Source: Thermoplasmata archaeon (GTDB lineage: Archaea > Thermoplasmatota > Thermoplasmata > Thermoplasmatales > Thermoplasmataceae). Taken from it: a stretch of DNA of 5,747 nucleotides. The stretch is from NCBI GenBank assembly GCA_021797265.1, contig JAJZZZ010000091.1:1-5747 (forward strand), given 5' to 3'. Positions 1-4,663 of this stretch are shown here, one piece after another (position 1 is the first letter of the stretch; every line of letters starts with the position of its first letter). A program made the position numbers and the translations under genes. The notes under the pieces are model-generated. The model searched no databases. It had not been told where the DNA came from and saw only the letters and a program-made list of their open reading frames with translations.

Positions 1-2
1 AT

Positions 3-596
3 ACTGTTTCGGATGATGAGTACGAGAAACTGGCCATTGACCTCCTTTCCTCTGATCCAGACCCCTCAAGGCTTGAAAAATTCCAGTTTCCTGACAGGTC
101 TTACCATTCAAAGGGTATCCCCGGTAACTGGTACGAGGACGAGAGGATTGCAAGACTATCTTGGAGGCGCACGGGGCAGTTTCAATTGCCCATTGCGGAT
201 GGTTCGTTAATTGCAAGTGGTGTGGGGTTCATTCAAACAGATGGTGGTTCTCATGAAATATTCATCTTCCAGGCGGAAGGCTATTCGAGAGCAGTCTGGG
301 TTGAAATTGCAACCAAGGGTATCGAAATAGCTCATGCTTTCTACGACGTGAGACAGGGCACTGGCCTTTTTGACACGGAACTTGAACTTTCGGATGGAAA
401 AGGGCTGCTTATTTTCAGAAAACCCTCCGGGCCGGCAGTTATTAAGATCAATATAGGTTCAATTATCATGACTGCTGGCTTTTCACCAGGGTTGGATTTG
501 CATGACATATCTTCATTCCTGTCCAGGCTCGATGAGATATTGACACTTCTCGAACGAATAATGGACTCTATCCCTCACAGAGATGCGAAATCATAA
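3..596 (+). CDS. Hypothetical protein, 5' end outside the window (C-terminal 197 residues)
   Basis: The frame is open from the window edge (first full codon at 3) to the TAA at 594-596, so the start lies upstream. A TTG at 186 is the first conventional start after residue 1 in this frame, but it would discard an uninterrupted, protein-like stretch and is not the likely start. I do not recognise the family. The visible N-terminal part is charged and contains NWYEDERIARLSWRR (residues 42-56). The middle (about 62-160) alternates hydrophobic and polar residues as in a beta-rich domain. The C-terminus (about 168-190) is an amphipathic helix rich in Leu, Ile, Asp and Glu that could mediate dimerisation. 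No signal peptide or membrane segment is visible. The last 22 bp overlap the 3' end of the convergent uracil-DNA glycosylase gene. Coding status is fairly secure; function is unknown. Confidence 0.72.
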   Translation, partial: TVSDDEYEKLAIDLLSSDPDPSRLEKFQFPDRSYHSKGIPGNWYEDERIARLSWRRTGQFQLPIADGSLIASGVGFIQTDGGSHEIFIFQAEGYSRAVWVEIATKGIEIAHAFYDVRQGTGLFDTELELSDGKGLLIFRKPSGPAVIKINIGSIIMTAGFSPGLDLHDISSFLSRLDEILTLLERIMDSIPHRDAKS

Positions 597-1258
597 GCGC
601 TCTTGAGGACCCTTGCGATGTCCTCAACGGAGGTTCTTCCTGTGTTAATGTTTCTGGGGCTTGGGTGATAGCAGCAATAAACCCTTATATCACCCAGATC
701 AAAGGACCGTCCATGCTGGAACTTCATGCCATTAACCTGGTAGCCGAACTCAGAGAGGCTCTTCTTCAGAGAATCAAGAGCAATGGAACCCAGGGCCACG
801 ATTGCCTTTTTTCTTGCCAGAATGGCAAGTTCCGATGCCAGGAAGACTTTGCAGTTATTCACCTCATCGTTCGTTGGCCGGTTGTCAGGTGGCACGCACC
901 TTACCGCAAGAGTGAGGTAAAGGTCCGTGTAAACCAAGCCATCATCTCTGGAAATTGAATTTGAAAGGTTCGAAACCCCTATAGAATGAAATGCTGAAAC
1001 AAGCACTTCTGAACTCTTATCTCCGGTGAATACCCTTCCAGTCCTGTTAGCGCCAGAAGCAGCGGGAGCGAGCCCCACCACAATCATCCTCGCAGCGGGG
1101 TCCCCGAACCCGGGTACTGGTTTTCTCCAGAACTTTTCACCTGAATATTTCTTTGAATCAGACAGGACTGTATTCCTGAATTCAACCAGCCTGGGACATC
1201 TGGTGCACTGGATTATTGACGAGTACAGTTTTTCCAGGCTATCAACTTTGTCAGGCAA
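575..1258 (-). CDS. Uracil-DNA glycosylase, family 5 (UDGb type, 4Fe-4S)
   Basis: A 227-residue DNA repair enzyme predicted to cut uracil, and possibly other deaminated bases, from DNA in the first step of base excision repair. Family 5 motif 1 is clear at residues 62-80 (GLAPAAxGANRTGRxFTGD), and motif 2 is HPSPRN at 198-203. Family 5 enzymes lack the polar residue that families 1 and 4 carry in motif 1, and here too it reads GLAPAA. Four cysteines (C18, C21, C121, C136) match the usual iron-sulfur cluster ligands, in the contexts QCTRCPRL and AVRCVPP...NNC. Position 68 is Ser where I expect His in many members. The start is TTG at 1258: an in-frame stop lies at 1268-1270, no ATG occurs before residue 58, and a start here leaves the usual short lead before the first CxxC. 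The gene is divergent from the membrane protein and overlaps the unknown gene on its 3' side. The length is normal for the family. Confidence 0.95.
   Translation of the reverse strand: MPDKVDSLEKLYSSIIQCTRCPRLVEFRNTVLSDSKKYSGEKFWRKPVPGFGDPAARMIVVGLAPAASGANRTGRVFTGDKSSEVLVSAFHSIGVSNLSNSISRDDGLVYTDLYLTLAVRCVPPDNRPTNDEVNNCKVFLASELAILARKKAIVALGSIALDSLKKSLSEFGYQVNGMKFQHGRSFDLGDIRVYCCYHPSPRNINTGRTSVEDIARVLKSAYDFASL
603..627. repeat. Perfect 8-bp inverted repeat just past the first gene
   Basis: TTGAGGAC (603-610) and GTCCTCAA (620-627) are perfect arms with a 9-nt loop, starting 6 nt after the stop of the left-edge gene (596). It lies inside the C-terminal coding part of the glycosylase gene. As RNA from the + strand it would form a hairpin at the 3' end of the unknown gene's message. 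No T-tract follows. One such repeat is roughly what chance would give in a window of this size. Confidence 0.3.
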
Positions 1259-1283
1259 GTTATCCCTTCATTGTGGGAGACAA

Positions 1284-1293
1284 CATAAAATAT
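1284..1293. promoter_or_regulatory. Shared TATA-like element between two divergent genes
   Basis: The 56-bp gap between the glycosylase start (1258) and the membrane protein start (1315) holds one AT-rich block, CATAAAATAT. Its centre is about 27 nt from the rightward start and about 30 nt from the leftward start, the distance expected from an archaeal TATA box to the transcription start. Both messages could therefore be leaderless or nearly so. An 8-nt palindrome, TCAATTGA (1296-1303), lies between this box and the rightward start. Assignment is by position and composition only. Confidence 0.5.
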
Positions 1294-1314
1294 CCTCAAT
1301 TGAATTAAGGTTCT

Positions 1315-1755
1315 ATGTCACTAATCTCACCGACCCTCACTTTTGGTTCCATAGCAGTAATAATCCTTACTATCCTGGTATCGTGGATAATTATCTCAAT
1401 ACCAATTTACCTGGCGGGAAAAATAATTTCCCGGCGACATGCAACTTTCGGAAAAGCTATGCTGGCAGCAATAGCTGCACCAATTATCACACTTATTTTC
1501 TTCTTTATTGTGACTGTGGGCCTGGCAATTTTCCTTGGGCCGCTTGCCATCATACTGGGGTTCATCGTTTCTATCTTGGTTCTCAGCTATGTTTATGCGT
1601 CGATATTCAGCACTGGATTACTCGGAGGATTTGCAATAGCTGTCCTGGGCACAATAATCACATATGTCGTGATCTTTGTTGTTGCCATCCTTTTGGGGAC
1701 TTCGCTATTTTTCTTCCCCACAAGTTTCCACGGCGGGTCGCCACTCATCCTGTAA
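1315..1755 (+). CDS. Small integral membrane protein, about four transmembrane helices
   Basis: A 146-residue, very hydrophobic protein of unknown function. Membrane segments are visible at about residues 10-34, 48-68, 70-96 and 100-134, separated by short turns. The one clearly charged loop, GKIISRRHATFGK (35-47), follows helix 1 and would be cytoplasmic by the positive-inside rule. Helices 2-4 are rich in Gly, Ala and Ile, and there is a C-terminal FFFPTSFHGG tail. No catalytic or transport motif is recognised; candidates include a small permease subunit or a lineage-specific membrane protein. The ATG at 1315 is chosen because it begins just before helix 1 and sits at leaderless distance from the TATA-like block; only a weak AAGG (1307-1310) precedes it. 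An oligo-T tract follows the stop, so it is probably monocistronic. The hydrophobic periodicity supports this frame over a longer overlapping frame. Confidence 0.8.
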   Translation: MSLISPTLTFGSIAVIILTILVSWIIISIPIYLAGKIISRRHATFGKAMLAAIAAPIITLIFFFIVTVGLAIFLGPLAIILGFIVSILVLSYVYASIFSTGLLGGFAIAVLGTIITYVVIFVVAILLGTSLFFFPTSFHGGSPLIL

Positions 1756-1767
1756 TCTGGTGCGCCT

Positions 1768-1799
1768 TCTAATTTTTTTATAATTCTTTTTAATATTTT
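1768..1799 (+). terminator. Oligo-T terminator tract after the membrane protein gene
   Basis: Thirteen bases past the TAA at 1753-1755 the + strand becomes strongly T-rich, with runs of seven T (1773-1779), five T (1787-1791) and four T (1796-1799). There is no strong preceding hairpin. Archaeal RNA polymerase commonly terminates at such U-tracts without a stem, so this should end the upstream message. The same AT-rich stretch leads into the promoter of the next gene. Confidence 0.6.
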
Positions 1800-1810
1800 C
1801 TATCAGTTAG

Positions 1811-1819
1811 TTATATATA
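1811..1819 (+). promoter_or_regulatory. TATA-like box for the diiron oxygenase-like gene
   Basis: TTATATATA lies about 38 nt upstream of the ATG at 1853, which predicts a transcription start near 1839-1842 and a leader of about 11-14 nt. Such a leader would just include the GAGGT ribosome binding sequence. A second AT-rich block, ATATATTTA at 1831-1839, is too close to the start to act as the TATA box. Position-based inference. Confidence 0.5.
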
Positions 1820-1840
1820 GGATATTAGACATATATTTAT

Positions 1841-1845
1841 GAGGT
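1841..1845 (+). promoter_or_regulatory. Ribosome binding site GAGGT for the gene at 1853
   Basis: GAGGT is complementary to the usual 16S rRNA 3' end and is separated by 7 nt from the ATG at 1853. It supports that start and suggests a leadered message, unlike most other starts in this window, which lack a clear Shine-Dalgarno sequence. Confidence 0.6.
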
Positions 1846-1852
1846 TATTAAG

Positions 1853-2536
1853 ATGTTTCAGGAAAATAATTTCTATAAAGAGACTTACGACTTTGTGAAA
1901 GCGCACGAGGCCATTGACAATGATTTCATAAACAGGTTTGCAAAGGGAGATATTTCAGAGGATGAATTCAAGCGTTTTTCTATAGAGTTCTACCACTTTA
2001 CGCGAGAGTGGGTTTCGATCCTCTCCGTCCTTCTGGTTAATACTCCTGATGAAAATGACGCTGCAAATCTGACAACAATTCTTGTGTCAGAGCTGGGCGA
2101 TGAAAACCCACACCACAGGCATGAACTTCTGTACAGGATGTACCTGAGAAGCATCGGTATTGAGCCGGCAGACCTTGTGAAGAGGGAACAGCTCAAGAGC
2201 ACCAGGGCTTGGCTTGATGGAATGAGGAACTATTTTGGTGGAGAGCACTTTGAAGCCCTTGGGGCTGAATTTGGCCTTGAAAACATGGCTATCCCAATGT
2301 GGGATAAGATCCTCGCCGGCATGGACATCTGGAAAAATAAGCACCCGGAATACCAGGGAATGAACATAAAGTACTTTACTTTCCACAGGGAACTGGAGGA
2401 ACACCACGAAGAGGCCATGGAAAATGTTCTTGGGACTCACGCCAGCAATCCTGTTGCAAGGGAGAAATTCATGAAGGGTGCAAACGGCATCCTTGACCTT
2501 GAAGAGAAATTCTGGATAGGCTTATCTGACCACTAA
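1853..2536 (+). CDS. Haem-oxygenase-like diiron oxygenase/oxidase family protein (TenA/PqqC fold), substrate unknown
   Basis: A 227-residue, largely helical soluble protein of the iron-containing redox/TenA-PqqC superfamily. Candidate metal ligands follow the spacing of haem-oxygenase-like diiron enzymes. E80 and H87 are seven apart (SELGDENPH). A glutamate precedes the GLENMAIP segment (E143, or E139). H178, E182 and H185 form HxxxExxH in FHRELEEHH. From memory the order and spacing resemble chlamydial CADD (E81, H88, E142, H174, D178, H181), which makes p-aminobenzoate from its own residues; other relatives (UndA, SznF, BesC) oxidise fatty acids or amino acids. TenA thiaminases instead use a Cys nucleophile and lack this metal set. 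K152 and Y174 fall near CADD residues of interest, but that alignment is uncertain. The start is supported by GAGGT 7 nt upstream. A histidine phosphatase follows after 36 nt. Family assignment is good; the reaction is unknown. Confidence 0.85.
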   Translation: MFQENNFYKETYDFVKAHEAIDNDFINRFAKGDISEDEFKRFSIEFYHFTREWVSILSVLLVNTPDENDAANLTTILVSELGDENPHHRHELLYRMYLRSIGIEPADLVKREQLKSTRAWLDGMRNYFGGEHFEALGAEFGLENMAIPMWDKILAGMDIWKNKHPEYQGMNIKYFTFHRELEEHHEEAMENVLGTHASNPVAREKFMKGANGILDLEEKFWIGLSDH

Positions 2537-2540
2537 AAAG

Positions 2541-2558
2541 AGAAAAATTAAATAAATT
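2541..2558 (+). promoter_or_regulatory. TATA-like AT-rich block before the histidine phosphatase
   Basis: The 36-nt gap after the diiron protein gene contains an A/T run (AAATTAAATAAATT core) centred about 23-26 nt before the GTG at 2573. That is the right place for the TATA box of a leaderless message. A short T-run (2564-2568) just downstream could weakly end the preceding transcript. Whether the phosphatase has its own promoter or is read through cannot be decided from sequence. Confidence 0.4.
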
Positions 2559-2572
2559 CCCTATTTTTCTGT

Positions 2573-3175
2573 GTGCAAAATTTCAGTTCCCGGTTTTTTA
2601 TAATGCGGCATGGAGAGACAGATACCAACCGCAAGCGTATATGGCAATGTTCAATAGATGAACCCCTCAATGACACAGGGCGAGCACAGGCCAGGGAAGC
2701 TGCAAATTTTGTTATGAACCTCAGGCCGGATGTTATCGTAAGCAGTGACCTTTCAAGAGCCAGGGAAACTGCCCAGATAGTCGCGAGCTATCTTGATGAT
2801 GTTGAAATGAGAGTTGAGCCTGGGCTGAGGGAACGGAGTTGTGGCGAAGCAGAAGGGCTAAACACGGACGGGATACAGAAGAAGTTTGGATTTCGCATGG
2901 AAATGACCAGCAGTCTGCTGGACAATGTTCCCGGCGCCGAGGCCTATGAACACTTTGCGCAGAGAATCCTTGAAACATTCAACCGCATATATGATGAGAC
3001 CGGCACTTCCAGAGTACTGGCAGTTTGCCACGGAGGAGTTATGAGAACATTCTACAATGAACAAATTAATCCAGTCCCCTTGGGAATTGTGTTTCACAAC
3101 TGTGCTATAATAACGACTGCCAGGGAAAATGGCAGATGGAGTATTGTGGACAGGTACAAAACAGATAAAATCTGA
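2573..3175 (+). CDS. Histidine phosphatase family protein (phosphoglycerate mutase-like)
   Basis: A 200-residue cytoplasmic phosphohydrolase or mutase working through a phosphohistidine. The core is complete. RHGET at residues 12-16 carries the nucleophile H13. SSDLSRARETA (57-67) carries the phosphate-binding R62. LRERSCGEAEG (85-95) has the acid/base candidate E87. CHGGVMR (152-158) has the second catalytic H153. The start must be GTG at 2573: it is the only start codon between the upstream in-frame stop (2549-2551) and the ATG at residue 11, which would remove the first beta strand before RHG. The family includes cofactor-dependent phosphoglycerate mutase (characterised in Thermoplasma from memory), alpha-ribazole phosphatase and broad phosphatases. 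The 200-residue length, shorter than bacterial phosphoglycerate mutase at about 250, does not discriminate. The neighbours are the diiron protein upstream and the PPC protein 26 nt downstream. Confidence 0.9.
   Translation: MQNFSSRFFIMRHGETDTNRKRIWQCSIDEPLNDTGRAQAREAANFVMNLRPDVIVSSDLSRARETAQIVASYLDDVEMRVEPGLRERSCGEAEGLNTDGIQKKFGFRMEMTSSLLDNVPGAEAYEHFAQRILETFNRIYDETGTSRVLAVCHGGVMRTFYNEQINPVPLGIVFHNCAIITTARENGRWSIVDRYKTDKI
3162..3174 (+). repeat. Short inverted repeat at the end of the histidine phosphatase gene
   Basis: CAGAT (3162-3166) and ATCTG (3170-3174) are perfect 5-bp arms around a 3-nt AAA loop and take in the first two bases of the TGA stop (3173-3175). The AT-rich stretch just after it may be the promoter of the next gene. 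It is short enough to be chance. Confidence 0.3.
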
Positions 3176-3186
3176 AAATTAAAGTT

Positions 3187-3204
3187 CACAGGGAAGTTCC
3201 TGTG
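3187..3204 (+). repeat. Near-palindrome overlapping the start of the PPC-domain gene
   Basis: CACAGGGAAGTTCCTGTG is symmetric over 18 bp, with six perfect outer pairs, one G-T pair and one further A-T pair; only the centre is unpaired. It lies between an AT-rich block (about 3174-3184) and the GTG at 3202 and covers that start codon. It could be an operator blocking initiation or an RNA hairpin controlling start choice. No regulator is encoded close by to match it. Confidence 0.35.
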
Positions 3205-3624
3205 TTCATGCAGATAAGAAGAGAAGGCAACAGGATATTTGCAAAGCTGGAAAGCGGCGAGAATGTTCTTGAAATGCTGGAGAAGATTGTCAAGGAACAG
3301 AAAGTCAAGAGCGGTGAAATCCTGTGGGCAATCGGTATGATCAAGGGATTGCAGGTGGGATATTTCAATGGCAGGGAATACGAGAAAGAATTATTCAAAG
3401 ACAACCTCGAAGTTGTGTCCTTCCACGGAAGCATTGCTGAGGGTGATCCAAGATTCCATATCCACAGCGCCTGCGCAGGGAAGAGCCACGGAGTTGTGGG
3501 CGGGCACCTCTTTGGCGGAGTTGCAGACCCGCTCCTGGAAGTCAGCATATCTGTTTTCGAGAGCATCAGGGCTGAGAGAAAAGTCAATCCGTTGAGCGGG
3601 CTGAAAGAAATAAACCTGATTTGA
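3202..3624 (+). CDS. Stand-alone PPC/DUF296 domain protein, putative metal-binding
   Basis: A 140-residue protein that is essentially one PPC (DUF296) domain. In plants this domain is joined to AT-hook DNA-binding motifs; in archaea and bacteria it occurs alone, forms trimers in known structures, and has no firmly assigned role. The diagnostic metal-binding triad is present: H86 and H88 in RFHIHSACA, and H102 in GGHLFGG, followed by the conserved ADPLLEV (108-114). The N-terminal part contains the typical LESGENVLEML strand-helix and GEILWAIGMIKG (38-49). No AT-hook is present, so direct DNA binding is not implied. The start is GTG at 3202, with AGGGA 6-7 nt upstream, or ATG two codons later (3208); the difference is trivial. 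Its stop is 1 nt from the stop of the convergent dehydrogenase-like gene. The gap of 26 nt from the phosphatase allows co-transcription. Confidence 0.88.
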   Translation: MFMQIRREGNRIFAKLESGENVLEMLEKIVKEQKVKSGEILWAIGMIKGLQVGYFNGREYEKELFKDNLEVVSFHGSIAEGDPRFHIHSACAGKSHGVVGGHLFGGVADPLLEVSISVFESIRAERKVNPLSGLKEINLI

Positions 3625-3629
3625 ATCAG
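3616..3629. repeat. Inverted repeat spanning two convergent stop codons
   Basis: CTGATT (3616-3621) and AATCAG (3624-3629) are perfect 6-bp arms separated by 2 nt. They cover the stop of the PPC gene (3622-3624) and the stop of the leftward dehydrogenase-like gene (3626-3628). A symmetric element here could act on both transcripts, but it lacks the oligo-T tracts expected of archaeal terminators, and arms this short occur by chance. Confidence 0.3.
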
Positions 3630-4663
3630 AACATGGTTGAAAGGAGCTTCCTGAGCTTCTTGGGATCTCCATTCAACTTCCCAATTATATAGTCCATGTC
3701 GGACTCGGTGATCCCGTAGTCTGTGAGCCGTTTCGTCAGTCCGAGGGAGTCAATAAAATTCTCGATGTAGCGTGCAAACCCCTCTGCACATTCTTTAAGG
3801 GTTGTTTCCGTGAACCCCAGTTCCCGGGATATTGAGCATATTAACCCTGGATTTTCCCTTGCATACATCATTACAACCTGGGGCAGGGTGATGCAACTTG
3901 TTATTCCGTGGGGAACTTCGTACTTTGCGCCAATTATTCTGCCGATTCTATGGCTCAAACCCATGGGTGCATCAAACACCTCAAAATATGAAAACCAGGC
4001 TGCAATCTGGCATTCATACCTTGATTCGAGGTTATCAAACCTGAGATTGCTCAGCAGCTTTTTCAGGGAAGAGACTGCAAATGTCCTTGCAACCTCGCTG
4101 TTAGGGTTTGAATATATTGTTTCAATTGCGTGGTCCAGTGCCCTTATGCCAGTGGACCTCCACAAAACCTGGGGAGTTTCCATAGCGGCGCGCGGATCAA
4201 GGAATACAAAATTTGGGGTTATCTGCCTGTCCCTGACACCGGTCTTCTCTCCGCCAATGGTGTAGCCTGCACTGTGTGAGAATTCGGCAGCAGACAGGGT
4301 CGTCGGAATGGCAATATGCCTGATTGAGAGATCATAATAGTACCTCACGACCTTTGCGGCATCTATAACGCTGCCTCCACCTATGGAGATAATTACATCA
4401 CATTTGTGATTCCGCAGGGTCTCTGTGGCATGTTCAATCTCCTCCATGGGCGAATGCTGGGTTATCTCTTTGAATTCCGTGTATTTTATAGGGAGTTCTG
4501 CCACAAGTTCACTGTAAAAAGAATTCCTAGAAACTGACTTGTTGGTGATAATAAGGGCCCGTGTGCTCTTTATTTCTTTGAGCAGAGATGGCAAATCCTT
4601 GATGCAGTCTATCCCATGGTATACTTTCTCAGTGGGAAGGTAGTTGTAGATCAAGTGTACCAC
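3626..4663 (-). CDS. Iron-alcohol-dehydrogenase-fold protein, maleylacetate reductase-like, with altered metal site
   Basis: A 345-residue putative NAD(P)H-dependent reductase/dehydrogenase. The Rossmann part has GGGSVIDAAK (95-104) and IPTTLSAAEFS (119-129), hallmarks of the iron-alcohol dehydrogenase superfamily. The length and the PTTLSAAEF segment fit the maleylacetate reductase-like branch better than the alcohol dehydrogenases of about 380 residues. The metal site differs from FucO-type enzymes. The GMDALTH segment reads GIRALDH (172-178), so the metal Asp is R174 while H178 is kept. H238 and H252 (VPHG), 14 apart, match the last two His ligands, but the intervening catalytic His is R242. 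The enzyme may be metal-free or select a carboxylate substrate. The start is GTG at 4663, overlapping the homogentisate dioxygenase gene by 13 bp (TTG at 4654 is an alternative), which implies translational coupling. A role in homogentisate breakdown is inferred from this linkage. Confidence 0.85.
   Translation of the reverse strand: MVHLIYNYLPTEKVYHGIDCIKDLPSLLKEIKSTRALIITNKSVSRNSFYSELVAELPIKYTEFKEITQHSPMEEIEHATETLRNHKCDVIISIGGGSVIDAAKVVRYYYDLSIRHIAIPTTLSAAEFSHSAGYTIGGEKTGVRDRQITPNFVFLDPRAAMETPQVLWRSTGIRALDHAIETIYSNPNSEVARTFAVSSLKKLLSNLRFDNLESRYECQIAAWFSYFEVFDAPMGLSHRIGRIIGAKYEVPHGITSCITLPQVVMMYARENPGLICSISRELGFTETTLKECAEGFARYIENFIDSLGLTKRLTDYGITESDMDYIIGKLNGDPKKLRKLLSTMF

Noticed and set aside
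1026..1772. Open frame of 248 codons on the + strand, antisense to the glycosylase and overlapping the membrane protein gene
   Set aside because: Its translation is rich in Cys, His and Asn with no domain pattern, and it is explained by shadowing: the opposite strand carries family 5 glycosylase motifs and another frame gives regular membrane helices.
1839..1898. Possible small upstream ORF starting at ATG 1839, overlapping the diiron gene start out of frame
   Set aside because: It sits where a leaderless start from the TATA box at 1811-1819 could fall, which is intriguing, but the roughly 19-codon product is Arg/Lys/Leu-rich without features, and the GAGGT site clearly serves ATG 1853.
2087..2440. 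Leftward open frame of 117 codons opposite the diiron protein gene
   Set aside because: It is antisense to a gene with a conserved ligand pattern; it has no motif or start signal of its own.
3810..4265. Open frame of 151 codons on the + strand
   Set aside because: It lies wholly antisense to the dehydrogenase-like gene, whose conserved motifs fix the real coding strand.
3626..4663. Glycerol-1-phosphate dehydrogenase (archaeal lipid enzyme of the same fold and similar length)
   Set aside because: The motif after the GGGS loop is PTTLSAAEFS rather than the PTSxSxDG type expected of that enzyme, and the metal Asp is replaced by Arg.
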